Shown here: in pieces, positions 43,460 to 52,094 of the stretch
How positions within the stretch are numbered: the stretch's first letter is position 1
Layout: each line of letters begins with the position of its first letter
Assembly (NCBI GenBank): GCA_964492715.1
Contig: CAZBLK010000002.1
Coordinates: 1-64,000, forward strand
DNA: 64,000 nucleotides
Reading direction: 5' to 3'
Source: CAZBLK01 sp964492715
Lineage (GTDB): Bacteria > Bacillota > Clostridia > Lachnospirales > WRBF01
Notes under the pieces: generated by a model
Told to the model about the DNA's origin: nothing
The model's input: the letters and a program-made list of their open reading frames with translations, nothing else
Database searches by the model: none
Position numbers and translations under genes: made by a program

Positions 43460-43879
43460 ATGTATTACAGCAATGGCTTTGGCGGCGGCGGTGAGTTTAT
43501 GTTTACGGTTTTTCCAGTAATATTTTTTGTAATGTTTGCAATTTTCATTGTAGCTTTTATTGTGAACATTGTAAAAGGAATTTCTACATGGGGCAAAAAC
43601 AACAACTCCCCAGAGCTTACAGTTGATGCAACTGTTGTAACAAAACGAAATGATGTTCACACACACCATCATAACCATGACGACCATATGCATACTTCAC
43701 ATTCGACAACATATTATGTCACTTTTCAAGTTGTAAGCGGTGACAGAATAGAACTTAAAGTTCCTAGCAAAGAGTATGGTATGCTTGTTGAAGGTGATGT
43801 TGGCAGGCTTACGTTTCAAGGCACACGGTTTAAGTCGTTTGAAAGAATGGTTGGGAATTTAAACACAAAACCTCACTAA
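43460..43879 (+). CDS. DUF2500 family membrane protein with histidine insert
   Basis: A 139-residue protein with a Gly-rich start, one membrane helix (about residues 15-40) and the DUF2500 core (ATVVTKRNDV, STTYYVTFQVVSGDRIELKV, YGMLVEGDVGRLTFQGTRF). Between the first two core strands lies a His-rich loop, THHHNHDDHMHTSH, which may bind metal. Function unknown. It starts four bases after the MBL gene. Confidence 0.8.
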   Translation: MYYSNGFGGGGEFMFTVFPVIFFVMFAIFIVAFIVNIVKGISTWGKNNNSPELTVDATVVTKRNDVHTHHHNHDDHMHTSHSTTYYVTFQVVSGDRIELKVPSKEYGMLVEGDVGRLTFQGTRFKSFERMVGNLNTKPH

Positions 43880-43914
43880 GGTTTTTTACACTTTAGAGTA
43901 TATTCTCAATATTA

Positions 43915-44080
43915 AGAACCTGTGTTCAGCAATGGGTTGCCCAGATTTAAAACAGCGATTTTTCGCCATTCTAGGCGTGGTGGCGAAGGCATAATAGAAA
44001 AATTATGTCAAGCCGCCACAACGAAGAATGGCGGAATAATCGCTTTAAAGATGGGTAACAGCTTACTGAACACAGGTTCT
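43915..44080. mobile_element. 166-bp fold-back element (MITE-like), copy 2
   Basis: Same element as at 11091-11255, with only a few differences. Terminal inverted repeats AGAACCTGTGTTCAGCAATG and TTACTGAACACAGGTTCT; the interior also folds back. It lies just upstream of the aldolase promoter. A 64-codon frame inside it has no support. Confidence 0.75.
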
Positions 44081-44126
44081 AAGCCACTGATTTGGATTTT
44101 GAGAATATGTTATTAAGTCCAAGCCG

Positions 44127-44155
44127 TTGCCATTTAACAAAAATTGTGCTATACT
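44127..44155 (+). promoter_or_regulatory. Probable promoter of fba
   Basis: TTGCCA (44127-44132), 17 bases, then TATACT (44150-44155), about 50 bases before the aldolase start. Confidence 0.6.
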
Positions 44156-44206
44156 CAAGGTAGCTTTTGGCATAAGCAAATTAAAAATTACAAGGATGGT
44201 GCAGTT

Positions 44207-45157
44207 ATGGCATTGGTAACAACGAAAGAAATGTTCAAAAAAGCGTTTGACGGCAAGTATGCAATTGGCGCTTTTAATATTAGCAACATGGAAATGATTC
44301 AAGCTATAGCTTGGGGTGCAAAGGCACAAAACTCTGCTGTTATTATGCAGGTTTCTAAAAGTGCATTAAAATATGCTGGCCCTTTGTTTTTGAAAAGCAT
44401 GATAAACGCAGCAATCGAAGAAACAGGCATTGACATTGCGCTTCACCTTGACCACGGCCCAGACTTTGAAACATGCAAATATGTTATCGAAAATGGCTTT
44501 ACTTCGGTAATGTTTGACGGCTCACATTATTCATATGAAGAAAATGTTCAAAAAACTAAAGAAGTTGTAGAGTACGCACACGCTCACGGCGTAACTGTAG
44601 AAGCCGAGCTTGGGCAACTTGCTGGCGTAGAAGACGAAGTAAACGTTTCTGCTGCAAATGCAACTTACACTGACCCAGACCAAGCTGTAGACTTTGTTAC
44701 ACGCACTGGCATTGACTCTCTTGCAGTTGCAATCGGTACAAGCCACGGCGCATACAAGTTTAAAGGCGAAGCTAAGCTTGACTTTGAACGCCTTGAAACA
44801 ATTACAAACAAGCTTAATGCTGCTGGCAAACAGGACTTTCCAATTGTTCTTCATGGTGCATCTTCTGTTGACCCTGTTTACATTAACATGTGCAACGAGT
44901 TTGGCGGCAAGCTTAAAGGCGCAAGCGGTATTCCTGTGGAAATGCTTAGAAAAGCTACATCTATGGCAGTTTGCAAAATTAACATGGACACAGACATTAG
45001 GCTTGCAATGACTGGCACAATCCGCAAGCACTTTGCCGAAAAGCCAGACTCTTTTGACCCACGTGGGTACATTGGCGATGCAAGAAATGCTGTTCAAGCT
45101 CTTATTGAAAGCAAAATTAAAGACGTGCTTGGTTCGACAAACTCAATGAGCCTATGA
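44207..45157 (+). CDS. fba: Class II fructose-bisphosphate aldolase
   Basis: Zinc-dependent cleavage of fructose 1,6-bisphosphate in glycolysis. The 316-residue protein has the zinc and catalytic site LHLDHGPD (Asp82, His83), then EAELGQLAGVED, AIGTSHGAYKF and VLHGASSV. ATG 44207 is eight bases after AAGGATGG. It overlaps the following gene by four bases, which is an unusual partner for an aldolase. Confidence 0.93.
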   Translation: MALVTTKEMFKKAFDGKYAIGAFNISNMEMIQAIAWGAKAQNSAVIMQVSKSALKYAGPLFLKSMINAAIEETGIDIALHLDHGPDFETCKYVIENGFTSVMFDGSHYSYEENVQKTKEVVEYAHAHGVTVEAELGQLAGVEDEVNVSAANATYTDPDQAVDFVTRTGIDSLAVAIGTSHGAYKFKGEAKLDFERLETITNKLNAAGKQDFPIVLHGASSVDPVYINMCNEFGGKLKGASGIPVEMLRKATSMAVCKINMDTDIRLAMTGTIRKHFAEKPDSFDPRGYIGDARNAVQALIESKIKDVLGSTNSMSL

Positions 45158-46593
45158 AATATGACGTTATAGTTGTTGGGGCTGGGCCTACTGGAATTTT
45201 TGCCTGCTACGAGCTTACGCAAATTGCAAAAGGCAAAAAGGTTCTTTTAGTAGATAAAGGCAGAGACATTTTTAAGCGTTGCTGCCCTATAAAAGAAGGC
45301 AAAATAAAGTTTTGTCCCGACAAAGGCAAAAGCGACTACGCTGGCTGTATGCCGTCTTGTTCTATAACAAGCGGCTTCGGAGGCTCTGGTGCATACAGCG
45401 ACGGCAAGTTTAACATAACAACAGAGTTTGGCGGCTGGCTTTCAGACTTTATGCCTCACTCTCAAGTTTTGGAGCTTGTAAAATATGTTGACCAAATTAA
45501 TTTAAAGCACGGCGCAACAACTCAAATTACCGACCCTAACACAGAGGAAGTTCGGCTAATTGAGCAAAAGGCATACGGAGCTGGGCTAAAGCTTTTGCGT
45601 GCTGAGGTGCGCCATTTAGGCACAGAGCAAAACTTAGAAATTTTAAAGTCAATTTACAACTACTTGCTTGATAAAATTGATATGGTTTTTCAAGTAGCGG
45701 TAGAAAAGCTGCTTGTGGAAGAAAACGACAATGGTAATAAGCACGTTACAGGCGTAGAAATGGCTGACGGGCGTGTTTTTTATGCCGACAACGTAATTCT
45801 TGCGCCTGGGCGTGACGGCTCTGGCTGGCTTACAAATGCGTTCAAGGAAATTGGAATAAAGATGACGAACAACCAAGTTGATGTTGGTGTGCGTGCAGAA
45901 ACTTCTGACGTAATTATGCACGACATAAACAAAAACTTGTACGAAGGAAAGTTTGTTTTTAACACTTCTGTTGGAACAAACGTTCGGACGTTTTGCTCCA
46001 ACCCTTCTGGGCATGTCGTTGTAGAAAACCATTCTGGGGTAATGTCTGCAAACGGTCATGCGTACCTTGACCCAAAGCTTGGTTCTAAAAACACAAACTT
46101 TGCACTTTTAGTTTCGCACAAGTTTACAGAGCCGTTTACAAAGCCGAACGAATATGCAAGAGAAATTTGCAACCGTGCAAACGACCTTTCGGGCGGCGGT
46201 GTTATTGTGCAAAAGTTTGGTGACATAGTAAAAGGCAGACGTTCTACAGAAAAGCGTATACGTGAAGGGTTTATTGAGCCTACGCTTAAAGAAGCTGTTC
46301 CTGGAGACTTGGGGCTTGTGCTTCCGTACACAACTATGGTTAGCCTTATAGAAATGATGCACGCACTTGACAAAGTTACGCCTGGCATTGCTTCGGAGCA
46401 TACTTTGTTTTACGGTGTTGAAGCTAAGTTTTATTCTAAGCGTCCAGAGCTTAATGAAAAGCTGGAAACGCCTGTTAAGGGGCTTTACTGTGGCGGCGAC
46501 GGTGCTGGCATTACCCGTGGGCTGGCGCAAGCTGGTGCTGCCGGGGTGTTTATGGCTCGGAATATTAATGAGGGCTGGGGGTTAAGGGCTTAA
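45154..46593 (+). CDS. FAD-dependent oxidoreductase-like protein
   Basis: A 479-residue protein with an N-terminal FAD-binding motif (DVIVVGAGPTGIFACYEL), CSITSGFGGSGAYSDGKFN and a closing GLYCGGDGAGITRGLAQAG. It belongs to the large clostridial family annotated as FAD-dependent (uncharacterised dehydrogenase) proteins. Cysteines near residue 45-75 (CCP, FCP, AGCMPSC) may matter for redox. Start overlaps the fba stop (ATGA). The reaction is unknown. Confidence 0.8.
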   Translation: MKYDVIVVGAGPTGIFACYELTQIAKGKKVLLVDKGRDIFKRCCPIKEGKIKFCPDKGKSDYAGCMPSCSITSGFGGSGAYSDGKFNITTEFGGWLSDFMPHSQVLELVKYVDQINLKHGATTQITDPNTEEVRLIEQKAYGAGLKLLRAEVRHLGTEQNLEILKSIYNYLLDKIDMVFQVAVEKLLVEENDNGNKHVTGVEMADGRVFYADNVILAPGRDGSGWLTNAFKEIGIKMTNNQVDVGVRAETSDVIMHDINKNLYEGKFVFNTSVGTNVRTFCSNPSGHVVVENHSGVMSANGHAYLDPKLGSKNTNFALLVSHKFTEPFTKPNEYAREICNRANDLSGGGVIVQKFGDIVKGRRSTEKRIREGFIEPTLKEAVPGDLGLVLPYTTMVSLIEMMHALDKVTPGIASEHTLFYGVEAKFYSKRPELNEKLETPVKGLYCGGDGAGITRGLAQAGAAGVFMARNINEGWGLRA

Positions 46594-46600
46594 AAGATTA

Positions 46601-46660
46601 AGACCTTGGGGGCTCTGCCCCCAAACCCCCGCAAGGGGCTTGCCCCTTGACCCTTTTTTT
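46601..46660. repeat. GC-rich hairpin repeat, family A, inverted
   Basis: AGACCTTGGGGGCTCTGCCCCCAAACCCCC, then GCAAGGGGC-TT-GCCCCTTGACCC and a T run. In this orientation it could also act as a terminator for the gene before it. Confidence 0.75.
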
Positions 46661-46693
46661 GTGAGTGCTTGTGGTTTAGAAGGTGGTGGTTGT

Positions 46694-47293
46694 GTGCGGA
46701 GTTATAGGAAGGTTTTTGGGGTTTTTGTTGCTTTGACTTTGGTTGTTACAGTTGCAATTTCTGTTTGCACTGTTGTGCTTGTAAAATCGTTAAGTAATGA
46801 TAATAGTATTAATGTTGATTTTGAAGCTTTAAAGGCAATTGTTTTTGATTCTTATGTAAAAGCAACAATTAAAAAGGGTAATAGCACAAGAAAATTCGAT
46901 ATAGTTTTTGAAACTTACGAAAGCGGCAAGCTTATAGAGCAATCAGTTGTTACGACGTTTAGCCAAAGTGAACTTGAAAGTGACATGAATATTATAGCTA
47001 CTTCAAACCATGTTGGTGATGTTTTGGAATGCACTTTACTATTAGTAGGTCTTGGTACTTCTAAAACTTATTATAATGTTAACATTGGGGAAGAATACAA
47101 AGGCGGCTACTATGGATTTGGTGATGAAATAGACGTAAACAACTTAAACAAAAAAGAATTTATTATAAGCGTTGGGCTTTTTAACAAAGAATACAAAGGT
47201 GTTACTACTTACCGAGATGGCACAATTGGAAATTCAATAAACGAGAACGATTATGTTAATATTTTAAAACTGTCGGAAAAGGTTGACGAATAA
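46694..47293 (+). CDS. Membrane-anchored protein of unknown function
   Basis: A 199-residue protein with a basic N-terminus, one membrane helix (VFGVFVALTLVVTVAISVCTVVL-type, about residues 6-29) and a beta-rich outer domain (DIVFETYESGKLIEQSVVTTF). I do not recognise it. GTG 46694 follows AAGGTGG by eight bases; an in-frame TTG at 46640 would translate the repeat and is rejected. It is convergent with the EamA gene. Confidence 0.65.
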   Translation: MRSYRKVFGVFVALTLVVTVAISVCTVVLVKSLSNDNSINVDFEALKAIVFDSYVKATIKKGNSTRKFDIVFETYESGKLIEQSVVTTFSQSELESDMNIIATSNHVGDVLECTLLLVGLGTSKTYYNVNIGEEYKGGYYGFGDEIDVNNLNKKEFIISVGLFNKEYKGVTTYRDGTIGNSINENDYVNILKLSEKVDE

Positions 47294-47325
47294 TCTTTAA
47301 AGGATATACAACTACAAAACAAACT

Positions 47326-47356
47326 AAAAACCCTACCCTTTCGGGCAGGATTTTTT
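47326..47356 (-). terminator. Terminator after the EamA gene
   Basis: On the minus strand AAAAATCCTGCCC-GAAA-GGGTAGGGTTTTT forms a continuous stem with two G-U pairs and a T tail. On the plus strand the same bases give two mismatches. Confidence 0.65.
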
Positions 47357-48416
47357 AATGTGCATGTGTATGGTGCAAGTCTGGCAAGTGGTGGTGCGAA
47401 TGAGCAACGTTTGTATGCTTGTGCATGTGGCTGTGCTCTTTTTTTAAATCAACTTCATTTTCATGTTCGTGTGTATGTAAATGGTGAAGGTCATCGTGGC
47501 TGTGCCTATGCTCGTGTTCAATTTCTTCGTGAACATGCTCATGGTTGTGGTGTTCTACTGCCCCAAAGTATGTGCCAATTATCATTATTACAAATGCAAC
47601 GCCAAACGAAAGCGAAACAGAAGTTCTAAAAACCAAAAATGAAATGATAACGCCGATAAACGGCGCAACTGCGTAGTATGCGCTTGTACGTGCCGCCCCA
47701 AGCTCACGCTGGGCAAGTATGTACAAAAACACGCTAAGCCCGTATGCAAAAAAGCCAAGCATTAACGCAAAAGCTATGTATAAAAAATCCCCTGAAAATT
47801 CCTTTAGGTAAAAAGCAATTGATAAAGAGCCAGCCCCAGAGCCAAGCCCTTTTATAACAACAATTTGCAAAGGGTCTTTAAGTGAAAGCATACGTGTGCA
47901 GTTGTTTTCAAAGCCCCAGCATAAGCAAGCGGCTATTACAAAAATTGAGCCGACAGAAAAGCTTAAACCCCCAGCCCCTTCAAACGAAAGAATAATACAA
48001 GCAACGGTAATTAACCCAATTGACAACCATGCCCGTTTACCAATACTTTCCTTAAAAATTAAAAGAGCAATCATTGATGTAACGACAATTTCAAAGTTGT
48101 TTAAAAGTGAAACTGAAGCAGGGCTTGACATGCTTATGCCTATCATTAAAAAAATTGGTGCTGCAATGTCGAGAACAACCATTGCAATTACATATGGTAG
48201 CTCGCTCTTAGTTATCTTTGCTTCAAAGTGTTCGGTATTTCTAGCGTTTCTAATAATTCCAACAAAAAACATTCCAATTCCTGCGCCCAAATAAAGCAGT
48301 GCCGCCAAAAGCGTAGGGCTAATCTTTAAAAGCAAAAGCTTTGAAACAGGTGACGAAACTCCGTAACATGCGGCAGCACCTATTGCTGTAACAATTGCAG
48401 CTGTTTTTGTTTTCAT
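47355..48416 (-). CDS. EamA/DMT-family transporter with histidine-rich tail
   Basis: A 353-residue inner-membrane protein with ten hydrophobic helices and the double EamA repeat (AAACYGVSSPVSKLLL; ACLCWGFENNCTRML). After the last helix, about 65 residues are dominated by His, Glu and Asp (HNHEHVHEEIEHEHRHSHDD and on). The tail suggests metal sensing or handling, perhaps nickel, cobalt or zinc export or uptake; ordinary EamA proteins lack it. ATG 48416 follows AAAGGAG. It stands alone on the minus strand. Confidence 0.85.
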   Translation of the reverse strand: MKTKTAAIVTAIGAAACYGVSSPVSKLLLLKISPTLLAALLYLGAGIGMFFVGIIRNARNTEHFEAKITKSELPYVIAMVVLDIAAPIFLMIGISMSSPASVSLLNNFEIVVTSMIALLIFKESIGKRAWLSIGLITVACIILSFEGAGGLSFSVGSIFVIAACLCWGFENNCTRMLSLKDPLQIVVIKGLGSGAGSLSIAFYLKEFSGDFLYIAFALMLGFFAYGLSVFLYILAQRELGAARTSAYYAVAPFIGVIISFLVFRTSVSLSFGVAFVIMIIGTYFGAVEHHNHEHVHEEIEHEHRHSHDDLHHLHTHEHENEVDLKKEHSHMHKHTNVAHSHHHLPDLHHTHAH

Positions 48417-48504
48417 AAATCCGCTCCTTTTACATATATACATATAGTATAGTATAAACTTCCAGCGGTCAAGTGACAATGGATTTAGAATAAAAAATAA
48501 AAGT

Positions 48505-48556
48505 TTTGCCCACTTTTTCAAAAGTGGTGGGGTTTTGGGTAGCGCCCCAAGGTTTT
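48505..48556. repeat. GC-rich hairpin repeat, family A (short form)
   Basis: CCCACTTTTTCAAAAGTGG-TGGGGTTTTGGG-TAGCGCCCCAAGGTTTTTATA. Between the divergent EamA and lysC genes. Confidence 0.6.
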
Positions 48557-48644
48557 TATATACCATTAAAATGCCTATTGCAAACTAAGTAATAATAGGT
48601 TAATATTGCTATAAGTAAAGCTTTTAAAGCTTGGAGGAATTCAA

Positions 48645-49856
48645 TTGTTAATAGTGCAAAAATTCGGTGGAACGTCCGTAGCAAACAAAGAACGGATTTT
48701 TAACGCCGCTAAAAAAATTATTGCTGAATATAAAAAAGGAAACAAAGTTGTAGTCGTAGTTTCGGCGCAAGGCGACACAACAGACGACCTTATAGAAAAA
48801 GCTTTTGAAATTAGCGAAAGCCCGTCAAAACGTGAAATGGATATGCTTCTTTCAACAGGTGAGCAGCAGTCTGCCGCACTTATGGCCATGGCTATTCAAG
48901 CTTTGGGCTGCCCTGCAGTTTCTTTAAATGCAGCACAAGCAGGCATTTCCACAACGCCAAACTACAGCACTGCACGCATTACAAAAATTGACTGCGACAG
49001 AGTTAATGCAGAGCTTGAAAAAAATGGTATTGTAATTATAACAGGCTTTCAAGGGATAAACAGAGCTGGCGACATAACTACGCTTGGGCGTGGCGGTTCG
49101 GACACAACTGCTGTTGCCGTAGCTGCGGCTTTAAATGCCGAGCTTTGCGAAATTTACACAGATGTGGACGGCGTTTACACAGCCGACCCACGCATTGTTC
49201 CCGAAGCTAAAAAGCTTGAAGAAATAACGTATGATGCAATGCTAGAGCTTGCTTCTTTGGGTGCAAAAGTTTTGCACAATCGTTCCGTAGAGCTTGCAAA
49301 AAAATATAACGTACAGCTTGTTGTACGCTCAAGCCTAACAGAGGCAGAAGGAACGCTTGTTAAGGAGGAATGTAATGTGGAAAACACAAATATAGCAGGG
49401 GTTGCGCTTGACAAAGACGTAGCCAGAATTTCGATTGTAGGCATAAAAGATGAGCCTGGAATGGCTTTTAAAGTTTTTTCTCTGCTTGCACGCCACAAAA
49501 TTACAGTTGACACAATTTTGCAGTCCATAGGCAGGCAAAGCACAAAAGACATTTCGTTTACTGTTACAAAAGACAACTTAAAGGAAGCACTTTCTATACT
49601 TGAAAAAAACAACGACCTTATAGCGTGCGACCATATTAGCTTTGACGAAAACTTGGCAAAGCTTTCGGTTGTTGGCTCTGGAATTGCAACAAACCCAGTT
49701 GTTGCTTCAACTATGTTTGAAGCTTTGTATGATGCAAATGTAAATATTAATATGATTTCGACTTCTGAAATTAAAATTTCTGTTTTGATTGATGAAAGAG
49801 ATGCAGAGCGTGCGGCTCGTTATGTTCATAATAAATATTTGGACATGAGCATGTAA
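48645..49856 (+). CDS. lysC: Aspartate kinase
   Basis: First step of the lysine, threonine and methionine pathway. The 403-residue protein has KFGGTSVAN near the N-terminus, STGEQQSAALMA, GRGGSDTTAVAVAAAL and EIYTDVDGVYTADPRIV, then two ACT domains that bind feedback inhibitors. TTG 48645 follows TTGGAGGA. The short leader shows no lysine riboswitch. Confidence 0.94.
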   Translation: MLIVQKFGGTSVANKERIFNAAKKIIAEYKKGNKVVVVVSAQGDTTDDLIEKAFEISESPSKREMDMLLSTGEQQSAALMAMAIQALGCPAVSLNAAQAGISTTPNYSTARITKIDCDRVNAELEKNGIVIITGFQGINRAGDITTLGRGGSDTTAVAVAAALNAELCEIYTDVDGVYTADPRIVPEAKKLEEITYDAMLELASLGAKVLHNRSVELAKKYNVQLVVRSSLTEAEGTLVKEECNVENTNIAGVALDKDVARISIVGIKDEPGMAFKVFSLLARHKITVDTILQSIGRQSTKDISFTVTKDNLKEALSILEKNNDLIACDHISFDENLAKLSVVGSGIATNPVVASTMFEALYDANVNINMISTSEIKISVLIDERDAERAARYVHNKYLDMSM

Positions 49857-49872
49857 TGTTTGGGGGCGTGAA

Positions 49873-50397
49873 ATGTTACTTAAAGATGGTTTGACACTGG
49901 AAATTGCTAAAGCAAAAAAGGAAGATGCCGCTGAATTAATTGAATATTTAAACCTTGTTGGCGGCGAAAGTGACAACCTTACTTTTGGAGCAAATGAGTT
50001 TAAATTAACTGTTCAGCAAGAAGAAGAATATATCGAAGGCCTTTCTGAAAAAAAGACAACCGTTATGCTTGTTGGCAGAGTTAACGGAAAAATTGCAAGC
50101 ACAGGAATGATTTCTGGCTACCACATAAAGCGTTTTGCACACAATGCTGACCTTGCAATATCTGTAAAAAAAGAGTTTTGGGCAAAAGGCGTAGGCTATG
50201 AAATGATGACCGCTTTAATTGACTTTTGCAGACAAACAGAAGTTTTAAAAGTTGTTCACCTTGAAGTGCGTAAGGACAACGAAAACGCAATTAAGCTTTA
50301 CAAAAAGTGTGGCTTTTCTGAAGTTGGGCAGCACAAAAACTTTTTCTGTATTGGTGGCGAATTTTGTGATTCTATAATAATGGAATTGGTATTGTAA
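49873..50397 (+). CDS. GNAT-family N-acetyltransferase
   Basis: A 174-residue acetyltransferase with acetyl-CoA motif KGVGYEMMTALIDF and the closing NENAIKLYKKCGFSEVGQ. It resembles Firmicutes enzymes of the YkkB/PhnO type, but its acceptor cannot be told. The start ATG 49873 follows GGGGCG, 16 bases after lysC, so both are probably co-transcribed. Confidence 0.85.
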   Translation: MLLKDGLTLEIAKAKKEDAAELIEYLNLVGGESDNLTFGANEFKLTVQQEEEYIEGLSEKKTTVMLVGRVNGKIASTGMISGYHIKRFAHNADLAISVKKEFWAKGVGYEMMTALIDFCRQTEVLKVVHLEVRKDNENAIKLYKKCGFSEVGQHKNFFCIGGEFCDSIIMELVL

Positions 50398-50450
50398 ACA
50401 ATATCCAACTTCTCCGCCTTAAAATTGTAATATTCTTTATTTGTTTACTG

Positions 50451-50478
50451 TTGAAATTTTTTTTAGTTATGATATAAT
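50451..50478 (+). promoter_or_regulatory. Probable promoter of the S1-domain gene
   Basis: TTGAAA (50451-50456), 16 bases, then TATAAT (50473-50478). The leader holds an inverted pair AAGGCTTCTTTT / AAAAGAAGCTTT around 50,501-50,557. Confidence 0.6.
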
Positions 50479-50576
50479 ATAAAATCATAATTAGGTAGGA
50501 AGGCTTCTTTTTTGTAACTCTTTATTGTAACATTTATTGATTTAACAAAAGAAGCTTTGCCAATAGGAGTGTTTTC

Positions 50577-50978
50577 ATGTCTGAAACGATAGAAGTGGGA
50601 AGTATATTAGAAGGAAAGGTTGTTAGAATTAAGCCGTTTGGAGCAATCGTTTCGCTTCCCGACAATACGCAGGGGCTTGTGCACATTTCGCACATTTCAA
50701 CAAGCTTCGTTCAAAACATTTCAGATTTTTTAAACGTTGGCGACACGGTGACTGTAAAAGTTTTGTCACAAGACACACAAACAGGCAAAATTTCTTTGTC
50801 AATAAAAGAAGCTGTGCAAACCAAAAAACCACAAAGGTCAAGAGACGCCCAACAGGACTTTGGGCATCAAAAAAAGCCACAGGAGCAAGCTTATTCTTTT
50901 GAGGACAAGTTTAAGGAATGGCTTAAAGCTTCAAATGAACGTCAAGCTGGGCTAAACAAACGTAATAACAGAAGATAA
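50577..50978 (+). CDS. S1 RNA-binding domain protein (YabR-like)
   Basis: A 133-residue protein with one S1 domain (about residues 4-75: VGSILEGKVVRIKPFGAIVSL, GLVHISHIS, VGDTVTVKVL) and a basic Gln/Lys-rich tail ending NKRNNRR. Such proteins bind RNA and are thought to act at the ribosome. ATG 50577 follows TAGGAG. A strong terminator ends the unit. Confidence 0.88.
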   Translation: MSETIEVGSILEGKVVRIKPFGAIVSLPDNTQGLVHISHISTSFVQNISDFLNVGDTVTVKVLSQDTQTGKISLSIKEAVQTKKPQRSRDAQQDFGHQKKPQEQAYSFEDKFKEWLKASNERQAGLNKRNNRR

Positions 50979-51000
50979 AATTTTTAATAATTTACGCTTG

Positions 51001-51045
51001 AAGCAGAGCAAGACAGTGTATGCTGTTTTGTTCTGCTTTTTTTAT
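51001..51045 (+). terminator. Terminator after the S1-domain gene
   Basis: AAGCAGAGCAAGACAG (51001-51016) pairs with CTGTTTTGTTCTGCTT (51023-51038), followed by a T run. Confidence 0.85.
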
Positions 51046-51207
51046 TTCAAAATGCACTTGGCACTTTTTGCAAAGTGTGATATGGGAATTTTTCTAAGTA
51101 AACTTTACATATGTGAAGGTTTTGAAGTCAAAACTCATGAACAGTGTTTAGTATAATTATTTTTTAAAAGTATTGAAAATAAGTATATAATGTAGTATAA
51201 TTGCATT

Positions 51208-51333
51208 ATAAAAAACAAGTGCCAACGCTGGTAACGTTGACACTTGCACAGCCAATTTGACAGTTGGCTTACGGTTTGATTTTTTTAAATTGAAATAACC
51301 GCAGACCTTTGCTCTAGGGGCGGTTATTTTTTT
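51208..51333 (+). ncRNA. Antitoxin antisense RNA, copy 1
   Basis: Promoter TTGAAA 51173-51178 and TATAAT 51196-51201, 17 bases apart, predict a start near 51208. The RNA ends at AAATAACCGC...GCGGTTATTTTTTT. About 125 bases, fully complementary to the 3' part of the toxin mRNA including its stop codon. Confidence 0.8.
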
Positions 51334-51410
51334 GTGTTCTTACCATTCATGATATTAATGATGAGCAACCCAAAGGTTAACATAAGCATTAATGCTTCAT
51401 ATGTAGTCAA
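51324..51410 (-). CDS. Holin-like type I toxin peptide, copy 1
   Basis: A 28-residue hydrophobic peptide, MTTYEALMLMLTFGLL then IINIMNGKNTKK, matching the putative holin-like toxin family (Hol_Tox; compare Bacillus subtilis BsrG, BsrE and TxpA, which share the YE[AS]LM core). One membrane helix and a lysine end. TTG 51410 is eight bases after AAAGGGGG, and this site is paired in a CCCT-CGAA-AGGG hairpin, so translation is probably restrained. The leftward promoter has an extended -10 (TGG-TATAAT, 51471-51466). The mRNA would end at the hairpin 51246-51216 plus T6, about 250 bases. Strength of toxicity is not known. Confidence 0.85.
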   Translation of the reverse strand: MTTYEALMLMLTFGLLIINIMNGKNTKK

Positions 51411-51546
51411 GAGCAACACCCCCTTTCGAGGGTAAGCCAACCGCCCTAATTGGCTGTGCTTTTACATTATACCATATATTTCGCAAAATAGTAAAATCTT
51501 AAAAATATATATTGAAAATAATTGTATACTGTTGTATAATTGATGT

Positions 51547-51676
51547 ATAAAAAACAAGTGCCAACGCAGGCAACGTTGACACTTGCACAGCCAATTTGAC
51601 AGTTGGCTTACGGTTTAATTTATTTTTAATAAAATGAAATAACCGCAATCCTTTGTGCAGGGGCGGTTATTTTTTT
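51547..51676 (+). ncRNA. Antitoxin antisense RNA, copy 2
   Basis: TTGAAA 51512-51517, 17 bases, TATAAT 51535-51540; ends at AAATAACCGC...GCGGTTATTTTTTT. Same layout as copy 1. Confidence 0.8.
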
Positions 51677-51753
51677 GTGTTCTTACTGTTTATGATATTA
51701 ATGATGAGCAACCCAAAGGTTAACATAAGCATTAATGATTCATATGTAGTCAA
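51667..51753 (-). CDS. Holin-like type I toxin peptide, copy 2
   Basis: A 28-residue peptide, MTTYESLMLMLTFGLL then IINIINSKNTKK. It differs from copy 1 at three residues (Ala6Ser, Met21Ile, Gly23Ser). Same TTG start, same paired AAAGGGGG site and same leftward -10 (TGT-TATAAT, 51814-51809). Its promoter region overlaps the antitoxin promoter of copy 3. Confidence 0.85.
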   Translation of the reverse strand: MTTYESLMLMLTFGLLIINIINSKNTKK

Positions 51754-51889
51754 GAGCAACACCCCCTTTCGAGGGTAAGCCAACCGCCCTAATTGGCTAT
51801 GCTTTTACATTATAACACATACTTCGCAAAGTAGTAAAATCTTAAAAATATATATTGAAAATATTTTCATACTGTTGTATAATTGATTT

Positions 51890-52017
51890 ATAAAAAACAA
51901 GTGCCAACGCTGGTAACGTTGACACTTGCACAGCCAATTTGACAGTTGGCTTACGGTTTAATAATTTATTAATTTGAAATAACCGCAATCCTTTGTGCTA
52001 GGGGCGGTTATTTTTTT
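51890..52017 (+). ncRNA. Antitoxin antisense RNA, copy 3
   Basis: TTGAAA 51855-51860, 17 bases, TATAAT 51878-51883; ends at AAATAACCGC...GCGGTTATTTTTTT. Same layout as copies 1 and 2. Confidence 0.8.
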
Positions 52018-52094
52018 GTGTTCTTACTGTTCATAATATTAATGATGAGCAACCCAAAGGTTAACATAAGCATTAATGATTCATATGTAGTCAA
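52008..52094 (-). CDS. Holin-like type I toxin peptide, copy 3
   Basis: A 28-residue peptide, MTTYESLMLMLTFGLL then IINIMNSKNTKK, intermediate between copies 1 and 2. TTG 52094 follows the paired AAAGGGGG site. The leftward -10 is at 52155-52150. This is the last copy; the ileS promoter begins about 85 bases beyond it. Confidence 0.85.
   Translation of the reverse strand: MTTYESLMLMLTFGLLIINIMNSKNTKK

Noticed and set aside
43922..44116. 64-codon frame inside the fold-back element
   Set aside because: The frame follows the palindrome, runs past its end, and copy 1 has no matching complete frame.
48567..48644. Lysine riboswitch before lysC
   Set aside because: The leader is under 80 bases and lacks the five-helix core.
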